Origin: Lepidodermella squamata
Lineage: Eukaryota; Gastrotricha
Assembly: GCA_047495785.1 (NCBI GenBank)
Contig: JBLDXI010000002.1
Span: forward strand, 1,426,001 to 1,490,000
Direction of reading: 5' to 3'
Length of the DNA: 64,000 nt
The stretch's first letter is position 1. Every line of letters begins with the position of its first letter. The notes below the pieces were generated by a model. That model did no database searches. It worked only from the letters and a program-made list of their open reading frames with translations, and was not told the DNA's origin. The position numbers and the translations under genes were made by a program. Shown in pieces: positions 11,502-22,154 of the stretch.

Positions 11502-12115
11502 TTTAGCCTAGCAAAAAAATAGCGCGGTAAGTTTTCTGCAAAAAACTGGGAATAAGATTATCACGCTTGAGGATTATATTTCTGAGTCGCATGGTTATAA
11601 AACGGTTCATATTATACGTTAATGGGCTGTTTTATTTTCTAATGACGCGACAGATGAAGAAGAAGAAGAGATAGACCCGCCCTTGAAGTCTCGCGAGCTG
11701 CTGGCCTACGCACCGAGCATGGTAGCGATAATAGCCGTTAATAGGCAGTTGATCCGCAGGTATTATCCTCATCTATCTGTTTATTTAATATTTTTCTCTT
11801 TCTATCACCCGTGCTACCTGTTTTTATGACACCACGCACCAGTGAACGCGCGAAAAAACACTCGCGATTTTATTACTCGCGCGCGCGTGCACTTTTTATC
11901 GTCATCGGCACCTTGTCGACTTGCCGCGTTAATGCGCTGGCGCGTTAATCCGTCTGTCCTGGCGGCACGCCGAGCGCATCACTTGGCACGACATGACCCT
12001 CCGAGGCGCTTCGCGAGACACGCGACTGAGTGAATCAGCCACCTCTTATATTCTCCCTCGAATGCACTGACCCGAAAGTGATGAAGGTCCTGAAGCACAT
12101 GTTGGCCTCACTGAC
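11502..12115. other. Intergenic, upstream of the protease homologue
   Basis: No gene recognised. The first ~20 bases, read on the minus strand, contain the pyrimidine-AG site just before the protease homologue ATG. The rest is mixed sequence with a G+C-rich patch near 11840-12030 (gcgcgcgcgt, repeated cgcg) that gives only a short, unconvincing open frame. Confidence 0.4.
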
Positions 12116-12214
12116 TTGAGACAAAGAGGATAAACAGGATTTAGTTGTTCGAGGTCGCCTCCATCTAGATTACACTCTCAGCTTCATATACTACCTCCAT
12201 TTTCAATTATTAGG

Positions 12215-12640
12215 CCGGCCTCTGGAACCGCAAGTATTACCCAAAGAAATGATTCAACTTCGAAAAGAGCGGGATATGCACTTCATGCTTTCTGTAATAT
12301 AGAGAGCATAAGAACCTGCATCGGTAAAAAATCTCGTCGAATCATCGATCAGAAGGCCCGCAGTGGAATTATCCTTGACCCAACAATCAGAATCGAAAAA
12401 AATCCAACAAACGGACAACACCAGTTCTATTCGGTAGACGCCGAAAAGAAAGCAATCTACGAAAGCTGCATTGAAGATATCAACAAAACAAGGAAGCTGA
12501 AAAAGATAACCGTCCTGGGGTTATATTTCGGATCTCGCGCCTCGATTTGCAAGCCGGCAGTGGAAGCATTGCGCAATTTAGGAATCGGCAAACCGACCAT
12601 CCATCGAATCCTTTCGGAAATAGCCTATCGCAGCAGCTAG
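12215..12640 (+). pseudogene. Open frame with helix-turn-helix-like end; gene remnant or orphan exon
   Basis: A frame without ATG stays open from about 12119 to the TAG at 12638-12640. A plausible acceptor (caattattag) ends at 12213, leaving 141 codons. The sequence is lysine/arginine-rich and ends with LGIGKPTIHRILSEI, which looks like the recognition helix of a helix-turn-helix domain of the transposase or Brinker type. I do not recognise the family. Codon usage is balanced and the composition is richer than the A+T-rich flanks. It could be the last exon of a small gene whose 5' part I cannot find, or the degraded end of a transposon. Confidence 0.35.
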
Positions 12641-13979
12641 ATGATTAATTCTTTCCTCTACGAACCTGTTAAATAAAATAATCCTAAACCTTAAAACACA
12701 TATCCAAAGAAATTCTAGTTACTCCAGTGTCGTTATGGCAACTGTTATTTATAAATAACAGCGGGCTTTTGTTGTTCATAACAATAAAATATATATAACG
12801 CCTTTTAACGGAGCCAATACTTGCCGTTGAGAGTTTCGGTCCCACTTCTATCCGTGATTTTAAATTCGTAAAAATGCGGGTTTCCGAAGTAAAAATGAAG
12901 CCATGCCAGAAAATTGTTTAACAGTTTGAACTTTCCATCAAAAATGTGCCAAAATTGGTAGTGAGCCATGATTGAGCTCTTGTAGTATTCCAAAATTCAA
13001 TAATATCCAAGTTTCCAACTAATATTATTTTAAAATATTTCAAAAATAAGACCATTTTAAAATACTTTTTTCACTCAACTTTCTGTAACTTCATTAAACC
13101 AAGCAAATTTGTGAACTTCTGAAATTGAGCGAAAAATCGGAAATAAACTTGCCACTCACCAATACGAAAATATTGAATTTCTCTCCCATTTTTGGCTCAA
13201 CAAACTTCAAGTCAATTATTGATATTTTCTAATTATTTCAGGGTATATTCCTACTTCATATCCTCTCTTTCCCTAGAAATCTGATCCTTTTTCATCGCGT
13301 CTTGCTTTGCCGTTATCAATCCTAGGATTGGTTCTCAGCTTTCGGAAAAAAAGAGGCCCAGCTTCAACAAATGACGAGAAGCATTTATTCGAACTTGCAA
13401 GTTTAGAACAACGAACAACATTAAATGGAGAAAAATTCAAGGAATGCATAACACCATTGGCAAATTGACAGACAAGAAAAAATTATAATGGCAGCGATAT
13501 GCTATTTGAGTCCAAAGGTAAATTTTTGTATAATGAAGTAGAGAGATCGCAGCCAACATCTCAGAAATGTTATTATTTCCAGTAATTTAACGACTAATTT
13601 ACGCACCAATATAATGTGTATTATATACTGTAGATTTTACGCTATGCGCTCGAAAAAAATAAGACTGACAAGAAATAAATGCGATGATTATGTTTCTCCA
13701 ATAAATCAAGCATGCACTGCCAAGTTCGAGTAAACACCTTTTCAAGGTTTTAATAGTCTAGGTGAGATAAACTATATAATTATCGAATCACATTTTCAGT
13801 ACAACGCCACAGAAAAAAATCATACAATATAACAATAGTACAGAGTCACACCGAAATAATTTGTTTCAATCACTCATTTTATTTATTTATTTATTAGTAG
13901 TAAAAACGATAATTTCAGTCTTTTATTTGATCACACTGTGTATTAAGTATAGGCGATGTACCTAATGGCAATTGTTCGA
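12641..13979. other. Noncoding spacer
   Basis: About 1.3 kb, A+T-rich, with no supported gene. It contains the perfect palindrome at 12742-12761. Near the right end, tttatttatttatttatt (about 13879-13896) read on the minus strand supplies AATAAA signals for the PGM2 gene that ends at 13980. Confidence 0.5.
12742..12761. repeat. 20-bp perfect palindrome inside a larger imperfect hairpin
   Basis: ctgttattta is followed directly by its reverse complement. Outside it, gttatg (about 12733-12738) pairs with cataac further right, so a longer cruciform-type structure is possible. It lies about 100 bases past the stop of the orphan frame at 12640. Confidence 0.6.
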
Positions 13980-16031
13980 TCAACTGCGTTTCAGACCAAA
14001 CTTTTCCGGCTGCAGGAATTCGTCGATTATCGCGTGTACGACGCTGCTCAACAACTTCTCAACCTCGCCGGCTTTTTGTCCCGGCTTTCCGGGCAACTCC
14101 GTGTAGTATTTAATCTTCGGCTCAGTTCCGCTAGTGCGCAGCGTCGCCGACGTCCCATTCGCAAATGTAAACGTAATCATCTGAGTTGACGAACTAACAG
14201 GCAATAGCGGCGTTTTGTTCGGCATAAAACTATCGTAGCCGATCGTTAAATCACGAACTCCAACAATTTCATAAGAACCGCATTTTTCAGGGTAGCTCGG
14301 CTCCGGATTCGGCGACTTGTCCCCCTTAAAATTCCTCAAGCGGTCGAAAACCGCGCGAATCGTGTCCGGGTCGTAGCAGAGAAAATACGAGTTGATGCTA
14401 TGGTGATAGCCGTATTTCTCGAAAAGAGACTCCAGCATCCCAGATAACGACCCGTATTTAGCGTAGGCGTATGTAATCATCTGCCCGCCGACGGCTAAGG
14501 CAGAAATACCGTCCTTATCCAAGACCTTACTGCCACACATGAAACCGATGGCCTCTTCAAACGCGAAAATAATCGTGTTATCTTTCGACTGTTTCATCAA
14601 CTCATCGGCGCGGTTTCCCATCCACTTGAACCCGGTCAGCGTTTCCTCCACCTTAAAACCTTCAACCTTGCCAATCGACTGCAGCATTTTCGATGAAACA
14701 GTCGAGTGAAGCATGTAAGCATTTGCTGGGTTGAAGTTGGGATTGCGGGTTTTGAAGGTAAACCAGCACCAATAGCCGAGAAGCGTGCCCAGCTGGTTGC
14801 CGGTGAAGATACGCCACTTCCCAGTATCGGCTTGCTTTTCGGCAACAGCGAAACGATCGGCATCGGGATCGTTCGCGACAACTATAGTTGCACCATGTTC
14901 ATCCGCGGTTTTAAACGATAGTTGCTATACAAAATTTGAGTTAAAAGTGTTTAGATCAGAAAATTCAGAATTATTACCAGGGTATCAGGGCCCTCTTCCG
15001 GATTCGGATATTTGACGGTCGGAAAATCGCCGTCCGGTTGGGCCTGCTCTGGAACCGCGATGAAAGGCGGCAATCCGAACGCTTTGAATGAGGCCTCAGC
15101 GTAGGGCAAACCGACTCCGTGAACAGGGGTGTAAACGAATTTCGGAGCTTTATCAGCTGGCAATCCATTCATCAGTCTAATTAATAAAAAAATCATACAA
15201 TTTCGAGTTGGAATGTTGAAAAACGTACTCTCCAGCATTCAAACATTGCATATCTTCGTAGTAGGTCCTCATAACTTCGGGCAAGGGGTCGTGCAACAGC
15301 GGGGAATCATCCAGCTGCGACAAATCCCATGACCCTTCCCATGGCTCGAGATTTTGTTCAATTGCATCCGCAATTCCACGATCAACCGGCGACTTGATCT
15401 GAGCACCATTCGACCAATAGACCTTATAACCGTTGTCCCACTTTGGATTGTGAGAAGCTAAGAAACAATAGTAATTATAAAATTATACATAAATTATGAG
15501 AAATTAATTACCGGTCACCATGATGCCACAAACACAGCCCTTCTTCAGCAACGTATATGGCTGAAAAATCAACAATTTTATCGATTTTTTAATTCAAATT
15601 TAATTTTGTTCACTCACAACAAACGGCGTCGGGTTGACTCGCGTAAATAAGTAAACAGGAATGTTTTGGCGAATCAAAATGTTAGCAACAATGCGAGCCC
15701 ATTTGGCACTGTTGTGTCGGCCGTCGAATCCGACAACAACGCCCTTTGATGTCGCCTCCGGGTGGCATTTTAGCAGATGCTTGACGAGCCCTTGCGTTGT
15801 TTGGATGATCACCAAGTCGTTCATGTAGCCGAAGCCGGCTTTCATTGCCCCGCGAAGACCAGCAGTGCCGAACTCCATGCGGCAACAAAGGCGATGGTGT
15901 AATTCTTCGAGATTTTTAGCTCGCGACAACTCTTCGATTTCCTCCTTTGTAGCGGTGTTTTGGTCCCATTTTTGCCATTGGGAGACAGACGACGAGCACT
16001 CGCTACCTCCTGCAGCGTGTTTTTTCGACAT
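13980..16031 (-). CDS. PGM2: Phosphoglucomutase-2 / phosphopentomutase
   Basis: Minus-strand exons 15618-16031, 15512-15560, 15229-15457, 14978-15176 and 13980-14924 give 611 residues, the usual length of animal PGM2. Visible motifs in order: the FGTAGLRG phosphate-binding start; the active-site loop TASHNPK, whose Ser156 is the phosphoserine; the metal loop DPDADR in VVANDPDADRFAVAEK; the sugar-recognition FAFEEAIGFMCGS; and the C-terminal phosphate loop LRTSGTEPKIKYY. The enzyme interconverts ribose-1- and ribose-5-phosphate, and hexose phosphates more slowly (family knowledge); cytosolic. The gene is complete, but its first two exons and 5' flank are repeated about 2.6 kb upstream by the tandem duplication. 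ANKS3 copy 1 lies 280 bases upstream on the same strand. Confidence 0.95.
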
Positions 16032-16311
16032 GTTTCAAAATATTTCACGACAAAAATAATCACTAAATAATAATAAAATTCAATTATGTCAGTGATTTTT
16101 ACTAATGCACTTCAACAAAAATTGCACATTCATTTCACGACCAGCAGGCAACGCAAGAGCATGCATAATTGAGGTGAGATCAAATAATGGCTAGCGAGAT
16201 TCTGTCGGAATGGCTTCACGGTTACTGCATATCACAGAGAGAAGTAAAATAACACACAGAAAATATGATAAAAGCCTTAAACATCACAGATATATCACCA
16301 TATTATCGCGT

Positions 16312-17637
16312 TCAACTTTGCGCCAGGAAAGCATCGAAGTAAGAGTTTATTGCCTCCATATTGCAGACAATGTCTTGTTCCAGGGTCTCAGATTTTGATG
16401 TTTGCACTTGTTTGATTTGAGATTTAATCGCATCTTTCATTTCACGCTTTTGACTATCGCTCAACAACGAACAGTTAGCCACCAACACAGATACATGGCC
16501 AAGAAAATGAGCAAAAGTTGCTTGTAAATTCGGAGTTTTTGTTCCGGTGGGAATAAAAATTCTAGCAACTTCTGCGTCAGCGGAGTTGATAGAAGCTGAC
16601 TTCTGGTAAGCCGTGATTTCTAGCATTATTTGCTTGCGAGCCCCCACAGTGAGAAAGGGTAGTTGACGTAAATCTTCTTCCGTAGATCGCATTAAGACTT
16701 CGTAGGTAATTTGACCAGATGCAAAATCTTTCCCGTAGTGTTCCAAGTTCAACTTCGTTAACAATTTGGCCAACTCGGCATCAACAATGTTTGCTAGACC
16801 GTTAGATGGTGTTGGCTTTTGGCCGGCCGCCGAATTAGGAGAAGCAGGAACATGTAACTGAGGTGGAGGTCTCATAGTTTTTGATTGTGCACGGTGAAGC
16901 AAATTAACAACTTGAGCGTGACCACGAAACGAAGCAACATCGATGGGCAGAGCGCCATCGCGAGTCTTCAAAGTAATATCAGCTCCATGTCTCAACAGAA
17001 TTCGAACGATATCGTCATGACCACACTCTGCAGCTAGTATTAATGGTGTAGCGAGCCTACTTTTCTCCGCTATATTAGGATCTGCCCCATTTTTCAACAG
17101 CAACTCTGCGGTAGAAGGATGACCGTAATTTATGGCGTAAAATAGTGCTGTCCAGCCGCGGCTGTCAACAGAGTTTGCACGGCAATCTGGTAACGCTAAC
17201 AAAGCAGATACGCATTCATCATGGCCATTCGCCGCTGCAAGCATAAGAGCTGTCTGCTGTCGACCAGAATTATTTGGTGCAGCTTTTTCAGCATAAAAAG
17301 AGCACGAAACTCGACGACGCCCTAAATATTGGACGGTTGAAGTGTGTCCAAGGCAGGCAGCATACATTAGAGGGGTCCATGCTGACCGGTTCGGCGAGTC
17401 CAAGTCTCCCGCAGTAAACCTTGTCAAATGCTCGATATGACCCAGGCTGGCAGCTGTAAAATAATATGATTTGTTATGAAACAAACGAATAAGCTGCAAA
17501 ACAAATCACTTACCAGTGCAAGCATCTAGCGGAACAAACTCGACTTCATCATGGGCCAGCAACTCAGAGAAGAATTTATCTTCTTCCTGCTGAGGGTTCA
17601 AAATCGGCGTTACTTTTGGTGAAACTGAAGTCGCCAT
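16312..17637 (-). CDS. ANKS3: Ankyrin-repeat and SAM-domain protein, ANKS3-like (copy 1)
   Basis: Minus-strand exons 17514-17637 and 16312-17453 give 421 residues. After a short N-terminus comes a run of about five ankyrin repeats. Their hallmarks are TPLMYAACLGH, TALMLAAANGHDECV, WTALFYAINYGH, TPLILAAECGHDDIV and LPIDVASFRGH, covering roughly residues 40-230. Then come a linker and a SAM domain (about 275-340, LAKLLTKLNLEHYGKDF...). The order, and the start LDACTAASLGH against LDLHTAASIGQ in vertebrate ANKS3, support the name. Vertebrate ANKS3 works with NEK kinases and ciliary inversin-type complexes (family knowledge). It is shorter than vertebrate ANKS3, which has a long linker. The ATG lies three bases after a ttgcag acceptor-like site. 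Ile is encoded at codon ATC over 16589. Confidence 0.85.
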
Positions 17638-18084
17638 TTCCTGCAATATCGCAATATGCAATTGAACAGCTGCTGAAACCGACGTGGATTACAACGAAAA
17701 ACTAGCAGTCCACGTAAAACTTCCAAGTTCCAAGCTTGGAAAAACAGCTGGAGAAGGAACAAAAAACTCTGCCGAACATTTCGGATTTTGCAAAAATTAT
17801 GTGAAGGATTTTTTAAAAAACATGATAATATGTATACTGAATAAAAATGTAATATAACTCACTATTGATCGGCGATATCAAATGTTTGCAAATAAAATAA
17901 AAATGTTGTGTAATCTTTGGCGCCTTTTGGCGCGGTAAACGTTACACCGTAAGCAAGCCAGCCGCACTCTCACGACCTCTTGGCGGTGGGGCTGGATGTG
18001 GTCTGCTGTTATTGTCCCCGTGAGCTGGTGATAATGGGGCCATATAAACACGGACTGATGCAACATGCTTTTTAAGCTTAGGTG
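17638..18084. other. Upstream flank of ANKS3 copy 1
   Basis: Duplicated at 20230-20676. It contains a G+C-rich block (about 17928-18065) with short hairpins such as ggcgccttttggcgcg, and a TATAAA-like motif at the right end, in an otherwise A+T-rich flank. A 62-codon open frame on the minus strand here looks accidental. The block may be promoter or a small noncoding RNA; it is not recognised. Confidence 0.35.
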
Positions 18085-18103
18085 ATTATGAGAAATTAAT
18101 TAC

Positions 18104-18623
18104 CGGTCACCATGATGCCACAAACACAGCCCTTCTTCAGCAACGTATATGGCTGAAAAATCAACAATTTTATCGATTTTTTAATTCAAATTTAATTTTG
18201 TTCACTCACAACAAACGGCGTCGGGTTGACTCGCGTAAATAAGTAAACAGGAATGTTTTGGCGAATCAAAATGTTAGCAACAATGCGAGCCCATTTGGCA
18301 CTGTTGTGTCGGCCGTCGAATCCGACAACAACGCCCTTTGATGTCGCCTCCGGGTGGCATTTTAGCAGATGCTTGACGAGCCCTTGCGTTGTTTGGATGA
18401 TCACCAAGTCGTTCATGTAGCCGAAGCCGGCTTTCATTGCCCCGCGAAGACCAGCAGTGCCGAACTCCATGCGGCAACAAAGGCGATGGTGTAATTCTTC
18501 GAGATTTTTAGCTCGCGACAACTCTTCGATTTCCTCCTTTGTAGCGGTGTTTTGGTCCCATTTTTGCCATTGGGAGACAGACGACGAGCACTCGCTACCT
18601 CCTGCAGCGTGTTTTTTCGACAT
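18104..18623 (-). pseudogene. PGM2 5' fragment (exons 1-2 only)
   Basis: Exon copies at 18210-18623 and 18104-18152 are identical to PGM2 exons 1 and 2. The donor after exon 2 is kept, but the duplicated sequence stops a few bases into the following intron, so the exon with the catalytic TASHNPK loop is missing. Transcription from this copy would run into ANKS3 copy 1. Without exons 3-5 the product would be about 154 residues and inactive. It keeps an intact start codon and 5' flank, so it may still be transcribed. Confidence 0.85.
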
Positions 18624-18903
18624 GTTTCAAAATATTTCACGACAAAAATAATCACTAAATAATAATAAAATTCAATTATGTCAGTGATTTTTACTAATGC
18701 ACTTCAACAAAAATTGCACATTCATTTCACGACCAGCAGGCAACGCAAGAGCATGCATAATTGAGGTGAGATCAAATAATGGCTAGCGAGATTCTGTCGG
18801 AATGGCTTCACGGTTACTGCATATCACAGAGAGAAGTAAAATAACACACAGAAAATATGATAAAAGCCTTAAACATCACAGATATATCACCATATTATCG
18901 CGT

Positions 18904-20229
18904 TCAACTTTGCGCCAGGAAAGCATCGAAGTAAGAGTTTATTGCCTCCATATTGCAGACAATGTCTTGTTCCAGGGTCTCAGATTTTGATGTTTGCACT
19001 TGTTTGATTTGAGATTTAATCGCATCTTTCATTTCACGCTTTTGACTATCGCTCAACAACGAACAGTTAGCCACCAACACAGATACATGGCCAAGAAAAT
19101 GAGCAAAAGTTGCTTGTAAATTCGGAGTTTTTGTTCCGGTGGGAATAAAAATTCTAGCAACTTCTGCGTCAGCGGAGTTGGTAGAAGCTGACTTCTGGTA
19201 AGCCGTGATTTCTAGCATTATTTGCTTGCGAGCCCCCACAGTGAGAAAGGGTAGTTGACGTAAATCTTCTTCCGTAGATCGCATTAAGACTTCGTAGGTA
19301 ATTTGACCAGATGCAAAATCTTTCCCGTAGTGTTCCAAGTTCAACTTCGTTAACAATTTGGCCAACTCGGCATCAACAATGTTTGCTAGACCGTTAGATG
19401 GTGTTGGCTTTTGGCCGGCCGCCGAATTAGGAGAAGCAGGAACATGTAACTGAGGTGGAGGTCTCATAGTTTTTGATTGTGCACGGTGAAGCAAATTAAC
19501 AACTTGAGCGTGACCACGAAACGAAGCAACATCGATGGGCAGAGCGCCATCGCGAGTCTTCAAAGTAATATCAGCTCCATGTCTCAACAGAATTCGAACG
19601 ATATCGTCATGACCACACTCTGCAGCTAGTATTAATGGTGTAGCGAGCCTACTTTTCTCCGCTATATTAGGATCTGCCCCATTTTTCAACAGCAACTCTG
19701 CGGTAGAAGGATGACCGTAATTTATGGCGTAAAATAGTGCTGTCCAGCCGCGGCTGTCAACAGAGTTTGCACGGCAATCTGGTAACGCTAACAAAGCAGA
19801 TACGCATTCATCATGGCCATTCGCCGCTGCAAGCATAAGAGCTGTCTGCTGTCGACCAGAATTATTTGGTGCAGCTTTTTCAGCATAAAAAGAGCACGAA
19901 ACTCGACGACGCCCTAAATATTGGACGGTTGAAGTGTGTCCAAGGCAGGCAGCATACATTAGAGGGGTCCATGCTGACCGGTTCGGCGAGTCCAAGTCTC
20001 CCGCAGTAAACCTTGTCAAATGCTCGATATGACCCAGGCTGGCAGCTGTAAAATAATATGATTTGTTATGAAACAAACGAATAAGCTGCAAAACAAATCA
20101 CTTACCAGTGCAAGCATCTAGCGGAACAAACTCGACTTCATCATGGGCCAGCAACTCAGAGAAGAATTTATCTTCTTCCTGCTGAGGGTTCAAAATCGGC
20201 GTTACTTTTGGTGAAACTGAAGTCGCCAT
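18904..20229 (-). CDS. ANKS3: Ankyrin-repeat and SAM-domain protein, ANKS3-like (copy 2)
   Basis: Minus-strand exons 20106-20229 and 18904-20045, 421 residues, the same gene model as copy 1: about five ankyrin repeats followed by a SAM domain. One amino-acid difference was found (Thr here, Ile in copy 1, in the SASxNSADAE stretch after the SAM domain). The promoter side of this copy borders the divergently transcribed hydroxylase gene at 20860. This is probably the ancestral position of the ANKS3 promoter, because unit 2 ends in unique sequence (inference). Confidence 0.85.
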
Positions 20230-20859
20230 TTCCTGCAATATCGCAATATGCAATTGAACAGCTGCTGAAACCGACGTGGATTACAACGAAAAACTAGCAG
20301 TCCACGTAAAACTTCCAAGTTCCAAGCTTGGAAAAACAGCTGGAGAAGGAACAAAAAACTCTGCCGAACATTTCGGATTTTGCAAAAATTATGTGAAGGA
20401 TTTTTTAAAAAACATGATAATATGTATACTGAATAAAAATGTAATATAACTCACTATTGATCGGCGATATCAAATGTTTGCAAATAAAATAAAAATGTTG
20501 TGTAATCTTTGGCGCCTTTTGGCGCGGTAAACGTTACACCGTAAGCAAGCCAGCCGCACTCTCACGACCTCTTGGCGGTGGGGCTGGATGTGGTCTGCTG
20601 TTATTGTCCCCGTGAGCTGGTGATAATGGGGCCATATAAACACGGACTGATGCAACATGCTTTTTAAGCTTAGGTGACCGCATAGTTTTGGGGTATTTTG
20701 TTATCTTGATCTGTACGTGATGCGTGGTAGCACTCTACTGAATCATTTCAGTCCTGAGAACTAATAGCGACTGTGAGAACGCTCTGCCTTGACCATAGTC
20801 TATCATTGTCAGATTTTTATAAAATATATTTATTAATCATAGGGATTGAAGCGCCCATC
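20230..20859. other. Divergent promoter region, ANKS3 copy 2 / FAXDC2-like 1
   Basis: 630 bases between two head-to-head genes. The first 447 are the duplicated flank; 20677-20859 is unique. A TATAAA in plus orientation at 20635-20640 lies 220 bases before the hydroxylase ATG and could serve it. A pyrimidine-AG site (attgtcag) lies about 45 bases before that ATG. Confidence 0.4.
20635..20640 (+). promoter_or_regulatory. Possible TATA box
   Basis: TATAAA within gggccatataaacacgg, in the right orientation and distance to drive the FAXDC2-like gene 1. The same motif is present in duplication unit 1 (18043-18048), where no plus-strand gene follows. Weak evidence. Confidence 0.2.
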
Positions 20860-22154
20860 ATGTTCAACTTGAAACTGCCGTTTTTCGGTGGATCAAGGAC
20901 GTACCTTGACACCATAAAAACGACGCTGTTCGTTGGTATTACCGCCCTCGTCATGATTGCAGCTGCTCGCAACACATTGACATGGTGAGCTAAATTGAAT
21001 AGCATTGGTGCAATATTATTTCGTCTTTTTAGGCATCTGCAGCAATTTTGGGGCGCGTCTGCTGATTTTTGGGAGGCACTGTGGGGGAAGTTTTGTGACT
21101 TCTTCGGAAATGACGAACAGACCATTGCAGTCGTGGGAACTGTAGTTGTTACAACAGTATTTTTCTGGACAATCAACGCCTTCTTTATTGCGGTTGACTT
21201 GCTAAAATGGCCGGCTTTTGTTTTGCGTTACAAAATTCAGCCAAACGAAACGGTGAGGTCACGTTTAATTAAGCTGCAGAAGTATCAATATCGTTATTTT
21301 TCGCAGTTTACCATGGCTGAATTTTGGAAAGCTGTCCGAGTCGCCTTGTTTAATCAAATAATTATGGCCGCCCCGCTGATGTATGTCGTCTATCCTATCA
21401 TGAAATGGCGGGGTTGTCCGTTTGGCGCCGAGCTGCCAACCTTCCACTATGTTTTGGGTGAATTCATCATTTTCGCTTTGGTGGAAGAAATCGGATTCTA
21501 TTACACACATAGGTAAGTTGTGAACTATTGACTGACATTACTAAAAACGTGGACTTTCAACTATTAGGCTGGCCCATACCAAGTACTTCTACAAGTACAT
21601 CCACAAGAAGCATCACGAATGGACGGCTCCTATCGGAATTGTTTGCATCTACGCTCATCCTATTGAGCATTTGATCAGCAACACCGCTCCTATTGTTGCA
21701 GGCCCTCTGCTAACGGGCGCTCATTTGGGTTAGTCGATAATGCAAAATTGGTTTTTTTTTCATAAATATTTATTTTTCAACCAGGAACCATGTGGCTGTG
21801 GTTTGCGATTGCCCTTGCCTCAACGACAATCTCTCATAGTGGATATCATCTGCCGTTCCTCCCTTCTCCCGAAGCCCATGATTTCCATCATCTGAAGTTT
21901 GTTTTAATTGGTTGCGTTGTTAATTATGTAATTTACGCGTTGTTAATAGATTCATCAATTGCTTCGGTGTCCTTGGAATTTTGGACAGACTCCACAACAC
22001 CGACCATATTTTCCGCATCTCGAAGCAGTATCAGAGGCATTTCCTCTTCTTCTCGTTGACCCCTCCCCGAGTCATGATCCCCGACGAGACAAAAACCAAA
22101 GTGGCAGTTGCTGCAAGTGAAAACGAAGAAGCTGAAGCTAAAAAAGTTGAATAA
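20860..22154 (+). CDS. FAXDC2-like membrane di-iron hydroxylase 1
   Basis: Exons 20860-20984, 21033-21252, 21307-21512, 21568-21728, 21785-21896 and 21950-22154 give 342 residues. It belongs to the sterol desaturase / fatty acid hydroxylase superfamily. Several transmembrane helices precede the three histidine boxes: [17 protein letters not shown] and the later HDFHH. The run HHEWTAPIG...HPIEH...[20 protein letters not shown] matches FAXDC2 closely, more than methylsterol oxidase proper. Acts in the ER membrane on a lipid or sterol (family knowledge); substrate unknown. The 54-bp intron 21253-21306 is a multiple of three without a stop codon. I call it an intron because the paralogue lacks those residues. 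The lysine/glutamate-rich C-terminus is an unstructured tail. Confidence 0.88.

Larger units (their letters stand above)
15493..18084. repeat. Tandem direct duplication, unit 1 (2592 bp)
   Basis: This unit is followed head-to-tail by unit 2 at 18085-20676, offset exactly 2592. It covers PGM2 exon 2, exon 1 and 5' flank, the whole ANKS3-like gene, and its upstream region. In the parts I compared, the only difference is A16589 versus G19181, which changes Ile to Thr in the ANKS3 protein. The junction (aggtg/attatg) shows no more than one base of microhomology. Confidence 0.95.
18085..20676. repeat. Tandem direct duplication, unit 2 (2592 bp)
   Basis: Head-to-tail copy of 15493-18084. Its left edge cuts into the intron after PGM2 exon 2 and its right edge abuts unique sequence at 20677. 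The near-complete identity means it is either very recent or an assembly artefact such as an uncollapsed haplotype or a misjoined repeat. Confidence 0.95.

Noticed and set aside
17878-18066. 62-codon minus-strand frame in the ANKS3 upstream flank (and its copy at 20470-20658)
   Set aside because: Unlikely amino-acid pattern, no homology; its duplication follows from the tandem repeat and is not independent support.
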